Positions 5,633 to 14,014 are shown, counted from the stretch's first letter. The stretch is 29,487 nt of DNA from Bacteroidaceae bacterium (GCA_016302435.1 JAEDNQ010000005.1:1-29487); one strand, 5' to 3'. Numbers and translations are program-made. The notes: generated by a model from the sequence alone, not told the origin.

Positions 5633-7174
5633 CTACCTCACCCATTGTTCGGGGTTGAGTTCGTTGCTGCCATTGCGAAGCTGGAAGTGCAGGACGTAGC
5701 GTCCGTCGGCATTTCTGCCGACTGTGCCGAGGGTGGTTCGTGTCTTCACGCTTTGACCTTTGGAGACAGCAACAGAGGCGAGGCCGGAATAGACGGATAT
5801 GTAAGAGCCGTGACGCACCATGACGATGTAGAAACCGCCGTACTGGAAGACGGAGCTTACTGTGCCGTCGAAGATGGCACGTGCGGCACATCCTTGCTGA
5901 CCACGTATGTCCATGCCACGGTTGTTGAGAGTGACATTGTTGAGACCTGCCACGTTGTAGCGTCCGAAGTGACCTGTGACATTGTAGCTGCCAGTGATAG
6001 GCATCGGGAGTCGTCCTTTGTTGCGCGCGAAGTCGTTGGAGAGCCTTGTGTCGACGGTGCTTTCAGCCTTCCATGTTTCCACTTTGCGACGTTCGTCCTT
6101 CTCCTCTTTAGCCGCCACCTTCACGTTGTCCTCTGCCGTCTTGAGGTCAGCCTTTGCCTTGTCGGCTTCAGCTTTTGCCTTGTTGCGCTCAGCATCAGTC
6201 TTAGCCTTGCGTCGAGCCGCCTCAGCAGCTTCAGCAGCCTTGCGCGCTCTTTCGGCTGCGGCCTTGGCCTCCGCCAGTTTGCGCGCTTTAGCCTTTGCTT
6301 CTTCTTCCGCCTTACGCCTTGCTTCCGCTTCGCGTCGCTTGCGTTCAGCTTCAGCGCGTCTCTGAGCCTCAATTTCTTCCCTGATGATTCGTTCTATCTC
6401 GGCGTTGAGAGCTTGTTCTTTTTTCTGATAGTCTTGAATCTGACGCCTTACCGTAGATATGTTTTTGTTGAGGAAGGTGACCTGCTTCTGGCAGTCTGTT
6501 TTCATGTCTTGCAGTGCACGCTTCTTCTGTTCGAGAGAGAGTCTGCTTTGTTCCTTCAGAGCTTTGGCGTTGAGAAGTTCGTTCTGTTTTGTTCTCACCT
6601 CCTTCTGTTTCTCCTTGAGCAGTTCGCCTTGTGCGCGCTGGAACTTGGAGTATTCCTGCATGTATCTTAGTCGACGCAGCATCTGGGTGAAGTTGTCGGC
6701 AGAGAAGATGAACATGAGCTTGTTTTGTACCGACTTGTTTTTGCGCATGTATACGAGAGCCTTGGCGTAGCGTTGTTTTTTCAGGTCGAGTTCTCTCTGC
6801 AGATGAGTGAGTTCGACAGAGAGAGTGTCGATGGTACGTCCGAGAGCCGCTATGTCCTTGTTCAGAGTGTCGATGGAGAGTTGTTCGCGTCCTATCTGGT
6901 GGTCGAGTACGAGCACGCTGTCGAGGCTGGCCTTGACGTCCTTGTTGAGTTGGGCCAGTCGTGCCTGCGACTGTTTTCGTGCTTTGGCAGTGGCTGCCTG
7001 TTGGTTGCGCAGTTCGGTTTTCTTGTCCACCTTCTTTTGAGGCGGCTTGCTTGACTGGGTTGAGGTTGTCCTTGTCGTTGTTGTCCGTCGTGTGCTGGTG
7101 TTTTTCTTCCTTGTCTGCGCCGTCAGAGGCAGGGCGAGGAGTATAGCGGTGAGGAGTATGATAAGTTGTTTCAC
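5633..7174 (-). CDS. EnvC-like murein hydrolase activator (coiled coil plus degenerate M23/LytM domain)
   Basis: 513 residues with a signal peptide (MKQLIILLTAILLALPLTAQ), a Thr/Lys/Arg-rich linker to about 50, a long coiled coil to about 370 including an Ala/Lys/Glu/Arg-rich segment at about 265-355, and a C-terminal LytM fold from about 385 (GHFGRYNVAG, NNRGMDIRG, FDGTVSSVF, LGTVGRN, VLHFQLRNG, LNPEQW). In active M23 peptidases a histidine comes three residues before the glycine-x-Asp and an HxH follows; here they read N-R-G-M-D and V-L-H, so zinc ligands are missing. This is the pattern of EnvC, which switches on cell-wall amidases at the division site rather than cutting peptidoglycan itself. 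It is the last gene of the dut-TPR-DUF4292 operon and overlaps the previous gene by 4 nt. Confidence 0.87.
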   Translation of the reverse strand: MKQLIILLTAILLALPLTAQTRKKNTSTRRTTTTRTTSTQSSKPPQKKVDKKTELRNQQAATAKARKQSQARLAQLNKDVKASLDSVLVLDHQIGREQLSIDTLNKDIAALGRTIDTLSVELTHLQRELDLKKQRYAKALVYMRKNKSVQNKLMFIFSADNFTQMLRRLRYMQEYSKFQRAQGELLKEKQKEVRTKQNELLNAKALKEQSRLSLEQKKRALQDMKTDCQKQVTFLNKNISTVRRQIQDYQKKEQALNAEIERIIREEIEAQRRAEAERKRREAEARRKAEEEAKAKARKLAEAKAAAERARKAAEAAEAARRKAKTDAERNKAKAEADKAKADLKTAEDNVKVAAKEEKDERRKVETWKAESTVDTRLSNDFARNKGRLPMPITGSYNVTGHFGRYNVAGLNNVTLNNRGMDIRGQQGCAARAIFDGTVSSVFQYGGFYIVMVRHGSYISVYSGLASVAVSKGQSVKTRTTLGTVGRNADGRYVLHFQLRNGSNELNPEQWVR

Positions 7175-7896
7175 TGTGCCATCATGCTGCTAAACAGCTT
7201 GTTTACGTCAGTTTTTGTATATTTGTTCGACACGCTTGAGTGTGCGTTCCATTTGTTTGAATTGTCTCTTCCCGATATTTGCAGGTCGAGCTTGATGGGT
7301 TTGGAAGCTGGTATGGTGTAGGAGAGGTGGTCGGAGGCTTGTGCTTCCTTCCAGAAGATGTCCTGTATGGCATCGAAGTTGACGTTGTTGTCTTTCAGAG
7401 CCTTAAACTCTTCGTAGTCGGTGCTGACATAACGTTTGTTGATGCGGTCGATGACGAGGATATTGTCTGGCGCAATCTCCATGCGTCCTACTTCTGCAAT
7501 GCCGAGGATGGGGTCAAAGAGAGTTATCTGTATCACTTCCCCATATCTCATGCGCAGAGTGCCTGAGGTGGACATGTTGTTGCCCGCCTGTGTCACTTTG
7601 ATTTTCACGTGAGCCGTGAGGTTGGAGCCTGCAGCTATGTTGAGCTGGCTGACGGAGTCTTCTTGGTCTTTCTTGTCGTCTTTCTTGTTGTCTTTCTTGT
7701 TAGCCTTTGCCTCTTTGTCCTCTGCCTTGCCTCCATCGTTGCTGCCTGCTGATTCTGATGGCTGAGTTATGGTGGTGGTAGGAGTAGAGGCGTCATCCTT
7801 GCTCGCATGTCGTGACGAACGGCATGCTGTCAGTGTGAGCACTGAGAGGATTAGCGCTGGCAGAAGCGTGCGTCTGTAAGATATGAGATTGTTCAT
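7171..7896 (-). CDS. DUF4292 family lipoprotein
   Basis: 241 residues. The N-terminus MNNLISYRRTLLPALILSVL plus TLTAC is a lipoprotein signal (Cys25). A charged, low-complexity linker rich in Lys, Asp and Glu runs from about 50 to 82. The remainder (INIAAGSNL-like start, then MRYGEVIQITLFDPILGIAE, MEIAPDNILVIDRINKRYV) follows the pattern of DUF4292, whose predicted fold resembles the lipoprotein carriers LolA/LolB. That would suggest a role in handling lipids or lipoproteins at the envelope, but function is unproven. Its stop codon overlaps the start of the EnvC-like gene, so the two are probably translated together. The TPR gene lies 21 nt upstream. Confidence 0.8.
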   Translation of the reverse strand: MNNLISYRRTLLPALILSVLTLTACRSSRHASKDDASTPTTTITQPSESAGSNDGGKAEDKEAKANKKDNKKDDKKDQEDSVSQLNIAAGSNLTAHVKIKVTQAGNNMSTSGTLRMRYGEVIQITLFDPILGIAEVGRMEIAPDNILVIDRINKRYVSTDYEEFKALKDNNVNFDAIQDIFWKEAQASDHLSYTIPASKPIKLDLQISGRDNSNKWNAHSSVSNKYTKTDVNKLFSSMMAQ

Positions 7897-7899
7897 CTG

Positions 7900-7929
7900 T
7901 TTTCGTTATCGTTTTCGTTATCGTTTTTT
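7900..7929. repeat. Hexamer tandem repeat between TPR and DUF4292 genes
   Basis: TTTTCG and TTATCG alternate (TTTTCG TTATCG TTTTCG TTATCG TTTTTT on the plus strand), a 12-bp unit just over twice. The tract spans the stop codon of the TPR gene and the spacer in front of the DUF4292 start. Length changes in it would alter the intercistronic spacing. Confidence 0.7.
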
Positions 7930-9531
7930 AGCTTTCTTGTTTATTTTGTCTATATGCATCTGTATCTCGTCGCTTATCTCCTCTTCGTCACGTTTCATTA
8001 TCTCGACAGCCTTGTCCATATACTGTTTAGCCTCGTCATATCGCTTTAGCTGGAAGAGGACCCAGGCGTATGTGTCGAGGTAGGTGGAGTTGTCAGGTTC
8101 GAGCTCGTTGGATTTGCGGCTCATCTCTTCTGCCTTGTCGAGTTGTTTCTTCTTGAGCGAGAGGTAGTAGGCGTAGTTGTTGAGGACGGTGGCATTTGAC
8201 TGCTGGTACACGAGACATGAGTCGTATGCCTGGAAGGCCTTGTCGTCGTCGCCCAGTTTGTGGTAGATGTCGCCCATGAGGCCATAGGTGTTGGTGAGGA
8301 GCTGTGTCTTGCTGGTGCTTTCTGCCTGATGGATGCAAGGCAGGGATGCCTGCAGCACATCGAGAGCTTGCTGGTACTCGTCGCGCTGTAGGTGGGCTAT
8401 GCCAAGATAGTAGTAGAAGACAGCATCTTTCGACTTAAAGTCGACAGCAGGTTGGCATATAGCGATGATGCCCGTGGTGTCCTCCTCCTCTATGGCGTAG
8501 GCAAGCAGCTGCTGGCGTGCTTTGTTGTTTTCGGGGTCTATGCGGAGAATGTGCTGCAGATGGGGGCGGATGTCGCTGGGTGGCATCTTGACAGTGACCA
8601 TGTAGCTGACCATGAGCTCGAGCAGGGTGGGGTCGGCAGTGGGCAGGTCTTTTATTTTGTCGAAGAGACCTAACACCACAGAAGAGTCGCCTTTCTGCTC
8701 AAGATTTTCCCTGACCACGACAGCCATCATTCGCAGACGTGTCATCTCGTCTATGGTAGGGTTGGTGATGAGGCGTGTGAGGTATGACTGGTAGAGAGAG
8801 TCGTTACCTTCGTTTTCGTAGTAGTTGGTGAGGGAGAGCAGGAGCGAGGTGTTGGTGGAGTCTTTAGCTTCAACAGCCTTATATATTTCCAGAGCCTCCT
8901 CTTTCTTGCCTGCATCGAGGGTGAGGTCGCCTATCATGACCTGATAGCGCAGGTCGTTGGGATATTCGTTGGCGAGGGATGTCATTTCTTCGAAGGCGAG
9001 CTTTTCGTCGTTCATGTGGAGGTAGGTGCGGAACTTCTCCATGGAGATTTGTTCGCTTTTGCCTTCCTTGAGCTCAATCTTTTCGAGCACTTTGATGATG
9101 TTGGGGTAGTCTTCCTTTTCTTCGTAGAGGGAGAGCAGCATCATCAGTATCTCGTTCTTGTCAGGGAAGAGGGTAGCCATCTCCTCAGCATGTGTCAGAG
9201 CCTTGTCGCTCATGTGGTTTTCGAGGTAGAGGAGCACCAGTCGGTTTCTGTACCAGTAGTTATTGGGCGCGAGGCGGCATGCTTCCTCGAGTTTTGCCAG
9301 CGAGAGGCTGTCGTTGCCTGTATAGCGGTAGAGGTTGGAGAGTTCGCTGAGAGCCGCTGCCGATTCGGGGTTGAGCTGTCTGCTATAGTCAAAGAGGTCT
9401 ATGGCCGCATCGTAGTTGTTGGCGAGTTTCTGTCTTACGCCTTCTTCAAAGATGTAGTCGAATTTTGTTGCCTGTGCTGCTGCGGTGAGGACTGTCAGCA
9501 GTGTTATGATAAAGATGGAAAGACGTTTCAT
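7918..9531 (-). CDS. Secreted tetratricopeptide-repeat protein
   Basis: 537 residues with a signal peptide (MKRLSIFIITLLTVLTAAAQ). TPR motifs cover most of the rest: early ones around ANNYDAAIDLFDYSRQLNPE, AALSELSNLYRYTGNDSLSL and AKLEEACRLAPNNYWYRNRL, and a clear C-terminal run around YYYLGIAHLQRDEYQQALDV, YGLMGDIYHKLGDDDKAFQA and YAWVLFQLKRYDEAKQYMDK. The end is lysine-rich (NKKAKKR). Such repeats form a helical scaffold for protein contacts in the periplasm. The position between dut and the DUF4292 lipoprotein/EnvC-like pair suggests a part in outer-membrane or cell-wall assembly; this is inferred from context. Spacing to dut is 70 nt, so it may share that transcript. Confidence 0.85.
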   Translation of the reverse strand: MKRLSIFIITLLTVLTAAAQATKFDYIFEEGVRQKLANNYDAAIDLFDYSRQLNPESAAALSELSNLYRYTGNDSLSLAKLEEACRLAPNNYWYRNRLVLLYLENHMSDKALTHAEEMATLFPDKNEILMMLLSLYEEKEDYPNIIKVLEKIELKEGKSEQISMEKFRTYLHMNDEKLAFEEMTSLANEYPNDLRYQVMIGDLTLDAGKKEEALEIYKAVEAKDSTNTSLLLSLTNYYENEGNDSLYQSYLTRLITNPTIDEMTRLRMMAVVVRENLEQKGDSSVVLGLFDKIKDLPTADPTLLELMVSYMVTVKMPPSDIRPHLQHILRIDPENNKARQQLLAYAIEEEDTTGIIAICQPAVDFKSKDAVFYYYLGIAHLQRDEYQQALDVLQASLPCIHQAESTSKTQLLTNTYGLMGDIYHKLGDDDKAFQAYDSCLVYQQSNATVLNNYAYYLSLKKKQLDKAEEMSRKSNELEPDNSTYLDTYAWVLFQLKRYDEAKQYMDKAVEIMKRDEEEISDEIQMHIDKINKKAKKR

Positions 9532-9601
9532 TGCGTGTGTGATGTTGTTATGAGCAGGTGTGCATATCCGGATTCATCCGAGATGACAGCACAGCCTTAC
9601 C

Positions 9602-10036
9602 TTATTTCATTCCGCTATGGCCGAATCCTCCTGCCCCCCTCTCTGTCTCGTCCAGTGTTGTGACTTCGACGAGAGCAGGTTGCTCGTGTTTGGCTATGAC
9701 CATTTGCGCTATGCGTTCGCCGTCGTTGATGACGAAGGGTTCGGAGGATAGGTTGACGAGTATGACGCATATCTCGCCTCTATAGTCGGCGTCGATGGTG
9801 CCGGGCGTGTTGAGCACGGTGATGCCCTTCTTCAGAGCGAGTCCTGAGCGAGGGCGCACTTGTGCCTCGTAGCCGGCAGGGAGTGCCATGTAGAGTCCTG
9901 TAGGCACGAGTGTGCGAGCAAGAGGAGCCAGGGTGATGGGGCTATCGATGTTAGCTCTCAGATCCATGCCAGCCGATAGGGGTGTGGCATATTGTGGCAG
10001 TGGATGGTGCGATTTATTGATTATTTTGACTTCCAT
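9602..10036 (-). CDS. dut: Deoxyuridine 5'-triphosphate nucleotidohydrolase (dUTPase)
   Basis: 144 residues, the normal length of a trimeric dUTPase. All five family motifs are visible: AGMDLRAN (motif I), RPRSGLALK (II), NTPGTIDADYRGEI (III, with the catalytic Asp and the substrate-binding Tyr), GERIAQMVI (IV) and the glycine-rich C-terminal arm ERGAGGFGHSGMK (V). It converts dUTP to dUMP and pyrophosphate in the cytoplasm, keeping uracil out of DNA and supplying the thymidylate pathway. It is the first gene of a leftward set with the TPR, DUF4292 and EnvC-like genes. The dNTPase gene dgt is divergent from it, so two dNTP-pool enzymes share one promoter region. Confidence 0.97.
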   Translation of the reverse strand: MEVKIINKSHHPLPQYATPLSAGMDLRANIDSPITLAPLARTLVPTGLYMALPAGYEAQVRPRSGLALKKGITVLNTPGTIDADYRGEICVILVNLSSEPFVINDGERIAQMVIAKHEQPALVEVTTLDETERGAGGFGHSGMK

Positions 10037-10052
10037 AATAGTATTTTTGATG

Positions 10053-10060
10053 CAAAGTTA
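10053..10060 (-). promoter_or_regulatory. -7 element of the dut operon
   Basis: Minus-strand TAACTTTG followed by CAT, 17 nt before the dut ATG. It matches TAnnTTTG; no TTTG is at the ideal upstream spacing. Confidence 0.55.
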
Positions 10061-10103
10061 CTAAAAAATAGATAAAAGTGTGTGCTGATTGGAGAAATAG
10101 CTG

Positions 10104-10111
10104 TACTTTTG
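10104..10111 (+). promoter_or_regulatory. -7 element of dgt
   Basis: TACTTTTG matches TAnnTTTG and lies about 100 nt before the chosen dgt start at 10210. It is back to back with the dut promoter, 43 nt away. Confidence 0.5.
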
Positions 10112-10209
10112 TTGTTAATTAACTATATAATATGTGGTGGTGGTGCCAAAGTAGTCATTTTTCCGCATGCTACTTTACACTGTCTGCTGAAATTAAACAG
10201 GACTGGACA

Positions 10210-11526
10210 ATGATGAACTGGAAACAACTGATATCAAATACTCGACTTGGCCAGGAGGGATTCCCCCAGACCAAGAACGATGAGCGAACGGAGTTCAGAC
10301 GCGACTACGACCGTCTGATTTTCTCCGCACCTTTCCGTCGACTTCAAAATAAGACTCAGATATTTCCCCTGCCAGGCAGTGTGTTTGTGCACAACAGGTT
10401 GACCCACTCACTGGAGGTGGCAAGTGTGGGGCGCAGCTTGGGCGATGATGTAGGCCATGCCCTTAGGCAGCTTCGGCCAGAACTGCACGATTGTCAACTT
10501 GGAGAGCTCGGCACCATTGTCAGTGCCGCCTGTCTGGCTCACGACATGGGCAATCCTCCTTTCGGCCATTCGGGCGAGAGAGCCATAGCCGCATATTTCC
10601 TTGAAGGTCCAGGGCTTAAATATCGCAGTGAGATGACTGAAGCCCAGTGGGCAGACCTTGTCCACTTCGACGGCAATGCCAATGCCTTCCGCCTGTTAGC
10701 ACATCAGTTTAGGGGACGAAGGCCAGGCGGATTTGTCATGACATACTCCACACTGGCGAGCATTGTCAAGTATCCCTATCCCGCTACGGAGGCTACAATC
10801 CAGAAGTTTGGATATTTCGTGCAGGAGCAGAATACCTTTGACAAGATAGCCGAACATTTAGGCCTGATCAGACAGGGCAAGGGGTGGTGTCGCCATCCTT
10901 TAGCCTACCTTGTGGAGGCGGCGGATGACATCTGTTATGAGATAATGGATATAGAGGACGCTCACAAGCTCAAGATACTGTCTTTCGAGACCACTCGCGA
11001 CCTCATGCTCGGATTTGTGACGGACGAGAAGCGCAGTGCCATCCTCGACAGGGCACAGATGGTGAGAGACAAGAATGAGAAGGTGGTATTCTTCCGTTCG
11101 AGTGCCATCGGTACGCTCATTGACGAGTGTGTCAAGGTCTTTGTCAACCATGAGGAGGAAATCATGGCAGGGTGTTTCGAGGGCTCGCTCATAGGTGCTG
11201 CATGTCCGCGAGTGAAGGAAGCCTACGATATTTGTGTCGACGTGGCTTTCAACAAGATATATCCCAGCCGTGATGTCATTGACACCGAACTGGCAGGCTA
11301 CAAAATCATCTCCACTCTCATCCATCTCTTCATCGAAGCTGTCATGAATCCCACTCACGCCTACAGCCAGCTGCTTCTCGACCGAGTGTCGAGCCAGTAT
11401 GAGATAGACGTGCCCGACACGTACGGACGCATCATGGCGATCCTTGACTTTGTCACGGGCATGACTGATGTCTTCGCCCTTGATCTATACCGAAAGATAA
11501 ATGGCGAGAGCTTGCCTATGATATAG
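10210..11526 (+). CDS. dgt: Deoxyguanosinetriphosphate triphosphohydrolase-like HD protein (dNTPase)
   Basis: 438 residues from the ATG at 10210. An in-frame ATG at 10132 exists, but the protein family begins near MNWKQLIS, and the -7 element at 10104-10111 would leave the earlier start a leader of under 20 nt. The HD-domain metal site is complete: His66 in NRLTHSLEVA, His111-Asp112 in AHDMGNPPFGHSGE, and Asp239/240 in EAADDICYEI. The N-terminal FSAPFRRLQNKTQIFPLP is the dGTPase signature. The enzyme splits dNTPs into nucleoside and triphosphate, adjusting the dNTP pool in the cytoplasm, and relatives also take part in phage defence. Substrate preference among dNTPs cannot be read here. Confidence 0.93.
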   Translation: MMNWKQLISNTRLGQEGFPQTKNDERTEFRRDYDRLIFSAPFRRLQNKTQIFPLPGSVFVHNRLTHSLEVASVGRSLGDDVGHALRQLRPELHDCQLGELGTIVSAACLAHDMGNPPFGHSGERAIAAYFLEGPGLKYRSEMTEAQWADLVHFDGNANAFRLLAHQFRGRRPGGFVMTYSTLASIVKYPYPATEATIQKFGYFVQEQNTFDKIAEHLGLIRQGKGWCRHPLAYLVEAADDICYEIMDIEDAHKLKILSFETTRDLMLGFVTDEKRSAILDRAQMVRDKNEKVVFFRSSAIGTLIDECVKVFVNHEEEIMAGCFEGSLIGAACPRVKEAYDICVDVAFNKIYPSRDVIDTELAGYKIISTLIHLFIEAVMNPTHAYSQLLLDRVSSQYEIDVPDTYGRIMAILDFVTGMTDVFALDLYRKINGESLPMI

Positions 11527-11582
11527 GCGGAAGGAGGAATGTGAAAGAAAAGGTTTGCAATCCGACATGGGGCAAAGAAGCC

Positions 11583-12290
11583 TCACCTCATATACCTTGC
11601 GTCTCTCTCTAAATGGTCTTTTATTCTACGCATGCCATATCGCCATGTCGTGTGGCAGAAGACGAGGAAGAGGATAAGCAGGACGCCTGCAGCCCATTCT
11701 GGCAAAGTGGGCAAGGCAAAGAGAAGGCTGTCAAAGATGCCGTGGGCAAGGATGGGCGCGACAAATAGGAGGATGAGATTCTTGCGTGGCGAGCGAGAGT
11801 AGAAGGTGGTGAGGGCATAGTAGTAGCCCATGAGCACGCCAAAGCCGAAGTGTCCAGGCACGGAGAAGAGAGCGCGTGTGATGCCAACAGAGACGAGATT
11901 GTCCATGTTCTGTATCAGATACATGACATTCTCCACGGCTGCGAAGCCGAGAGAGACAAAGACAGCGTAGACGATGCCGTCGGTATATTCGTCATAGTAT
12001 TTGTTTTTGCGAAGCAGAAGCCACAGCATGAATAGCTTGGCCAATTCTTCGGGGATGGCAGCACCGAAGAATGAGGTCGACATGGCCTGAGAGACATTGG
12101 CTGGATTTTGAAAGACGAGGCCGAAAAGGGAGAGAGGTACCGAGATAAGAAGCGATACGGGTACGGATATGGCTCCGTAGGCAAGGGCTTTGAGCAGTTG
12201 GCCTATAGGCTCAGGCGCATATTTGTCTTTCTTGTACATGTAGAAAGCCAAAAGGGCAACTGGAAGGAGGGCGACGAATAGAACTATCAT
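11583..12290 (-). CDS. PrsW-family intramembrane metalloprotease
   Basis: 235 residues from the ATG at 12290; the frame is open to 12398, but the extra N-terminus is not family-like and the chosen start leads straight into the first membrane helix (MIVLFVALLPVALLAFYMY). Several membrane helices follow. The PrsW (M82) signature residues are present: IPEELAKLF (Glu81-Glu82), AAVENVMY (Glu120-Asn121), PGHFGFG (His147) and AHGIFDSLL (His183, Asp187). In Bacillus, PrsW cleaves an anti-sigma factor; the substrate here is unknown and no sigma/anti-sigma pair is in the window. It converges on dgt with a 56-nt gap that holds no clear terminator. Confidence 0.85.
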   Translation of the reverse strand: MIVLFVALLPVALLAFYMYKKDKYAPEPIGQLLKALAYGAISVPVSLLISVPLSLFGLVFQNPANVSQAMSTSFFGAAIPEELAKLFMLWLLLRKNKYYDEYTDGIVYAVFVSLGFAAVENVMYLIQNMDNLVSVGITRALFSVPGHFGFGVLMGYYYALTTFYSRSPRKNLILLFVAPILAHGIFDSLLFALPTLPEWAAGVLLILFLVFCHTTWRYGMRRIKDHLERDARYMR

Positions 12291-12399
12291 TGTGGTGGTT
12301 TTTATGTTTAGGGGTTGGAAATGTTGTTTTCGGATGTTGCTGATGCGGCAGTTGAGAGCTATGTTGGGACAATTTATGACGCCTGCCACATGCAACACG

Positions 12400-12429
12400 C
12401 AAATTTACAGGAAATATGCCAAATGGCAA
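12400..12429 (-). promoter_or_regulatory. Promoter of the PrsW-like gene
   Basis: Minus strand: TTG (12429-12427), 19-nt spacer, TAAATTTG (12407-12400). Both parts fit the Bacteroidetes consensus. It gives a leader of about 100 nt before the ATG at 12290, which is further support for the shorter start. Confidence 0.6.
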
Positions 12430-12490
12430 TGAGATAGAAGAAAAAAGTTATAAATAAAGTTGCATTTCCTTTTCATCCGAAAGAATTTTG

Positions 12491-12498
12491 TATCTTTG
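12491..12498 (+). promoter_or_regulatory. -7 element of tyrS
   Basis: TATCTTTG followed by CACAA, a full TAnnTTTG match, 199 nt before the tyrS ATG. The upstream half is weak. Confidence 0.6.
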
Positions 12499-12696
12499 CA
12501 CAATATTTTATACATATATGTACGTGAACAGGCGTTCGTGTGTGGATATTGTCTCTTGTCGACACAGTTCGAGAAAAAAAGGGGGGCTCTCCCATTCCGC
12601 GGTGTATACCGGCACGGTCGGTCGAGACGGCAGGTCGACATCTACTTGCTCCACACAGTTAATAACACAGAAAACTAATACTCACAATAACAAAAA
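12499..12696 (+). other. Long tyrS leader with a GC-rich middle
   Basis: About 190 nt lie between the -7 element and the tyrS ATG. The sequence starts AT-rich, has a GC-rich stretch at roughly 12570-12650 (a run of six G, then CGGT-GTAT-ACCG and repeated GGTCG motifs), and ends AT-rich. I see no known riboswitch or T-box motif. The stretch 12291-12696 otherwise holds only the two divergent promoters. Confidence 0.35.
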
Positions 12697-13995
12697 ATGA
12701 CAAAAGACTTTGTAGAAGAATTGACCTGGCGCGGTATGATCCACCAGATGATGCCAGGCACAGACGAACTGCTCAAGAAGGAGCAGGTGACAGCATATCT
12801 CGGCATTGACCCAACAGCCGACTCACTCCATATCGGCCACCTCTGCGGCGTGATGATGCTCCGCCACTTCCAGCGTTGCGGACACAAGCCCCTCGCTCTC
12901 ATAGGAGGAGCAACAGGCATGATTGGCGACCCCTCGGGAAAGAGCCAGGAGCGCAACCTCCTCGATGAGGAGACACTCAGACACAATGTGGCATGCATCA
13001 AGGCACAGCTCTCTCGCTTCCTCGATTTTGACAGCGACGCGCCCAACAAGGCCGAGCTCGTCAACAACTACGACTGGATGAAGGACTTCCGTTTCCTCGA
13101 CTTCGTCCGCGACATTGGCAAGCACATCACAGTCAACTACATGATGGCCAAGGAGAGCGTGCAGAAGCGACTCAACGGAGAGGCACGAGACGGACTCAGC
13201 TTCACGGAGTTCACCTACCAGCTCCTTCAGGGATATGACTTCTACTATCTCAACGAACACAAGAACTGCAAGCTCCAGCTTGGCGGTGCTGACCAGTGGG
13301 GCAACATCACTACAGGCTCCGAACTCATCCGCCGCATGAACGGCAAGGAGTGCTTCGCCCTCACTTGCCCACTCGTGACAAAGAGCGACGGCAAGAAGTT
13401 TGGCAAGACGGAGAGCGGCAACATCTGGCTCGACCGCAACTACACTTCTCCTTACGTCTTCTACCAGTTCTGGCTCAATGTGCCCGACGAGGATGCCAAG
13501 CGCTACATCAAGATATTCACATCGCTCGAAAAGGAAGAGATAGACTCCATCATAGCTGAGCATGACACCGACCCCGGTCGACGTGTGCTCCAGAAGAAAC
13601 TGGCTGAGGAAGTAACCATCATGGTGCACTCTAAGGAGGACTACGACATGGCAGTAGAGGCCAGCAATATCCTCTTTGGCAAGTCGACCAAGGAGAGCCT
13701 CCTCAAGCTCGATGAGCAGACACTGCTCGATGTCTTTGCTGGTGTGCCACACTTCGAAGTGGAGAAGGCTGTCTTCGAGGCTGGCATCAAGCTGGCGGAC
13801 CTCACAGTTGACCTCACCAAGGTGTTCCCAAGCAAGGGAGAAGTAAAGACCCTAGTCAAGGGTGGCGGAGTGAGCGTCAACAAGGACAAGGTGGCTCAGC
13901 CAGACCAGATGTTGACTGCGGCAGACCTCTTGGACGGCAAGTACCTCCTCGTGCAGCAAGGCAAAAAGAAGTACTACCTCATCATAGCTAAATAA
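12697..13995 (+). CDS. tyrS: Tyrosyl-tRNA synthetase
   Basis: 432 residues, the usual length for bacterial TyrRS. The class I HIGH motif is exact in SLHIGHLCG (45-48), and the second ATP-binding motif is KFGKT (234-238), the usual TyrRS variant of KMSKS. The tyrosine-binding region GADQWGNI is at about 197-204. The C-terminus carries an S4-type RNA-binding domain (EVKTLVKGGGVSVNKDKV, from about 350). It charges tRNA-Tyr with tyrosine in the cytoplasm. It has its own promoter and a strong terminator right after the stop, so it is probably transcribed alone. Confidence 0.97.
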   Translation: MTKDFVEELTWRGMIHQMMPGTDELLKKEQVTAYLGIDPTADSLHIGHLCGVMMLRHFQRCGHKPLALIGGATGMIGDPSGKSQERNLLDEETLRHNVACIKAQLSRFLDFDSDAPNKAELVNNYDWMKDFRFLDFVRDIGKHITVNYMMAKESVQKRLNGEARDGLSFTEFTYQLLQGYDFYYLNEHKNCKLQLGGADQWGNITTGSELIRRMNGKECFALTCPLVTKSDGKKFGKTESGNIWLDRNYTSPYVFYQFWLNVPDEDAKRYIKIFTSLEKEEIDSIIAEHDTDPGRRVLQKKLAEEVTIMVHSKEDYDMAVEASNILFGKSTKESLLKLDEQTLLDVFAGVPHFEVEKAVFEAGIKLADLTVDLTKVFPSKGEVKTLVKGGGVSVNKDKVAQPDQMLTAADLLDGKYLLVQQGKKKYYLIIAK

Positions 13996-14014
13996 CACAC
14001 TTCCCCTCATAAGA

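Noticed and set aside
5645..6670. 341-codon open frame on the plus strand opposite the EnvC-like gene
   Set aside because: It is the antisense of a low-complexity Ala/Lys/Glu-rich coiled coil, which gives long stop-free stretches; the leftward frame has a signal peptide and LytM motifs.
10132..10209. Upstream ATG of dgt at 10132
   Set aside because: The extra 26 residues are not typical of the family and the probable promoter leaves almost no leader for it.
12823..13752. 309-codon open frame opposite tyrS
   Set aside because: Shadow of tyrS caused by codon bias; no signal, domain or promoter supports it.
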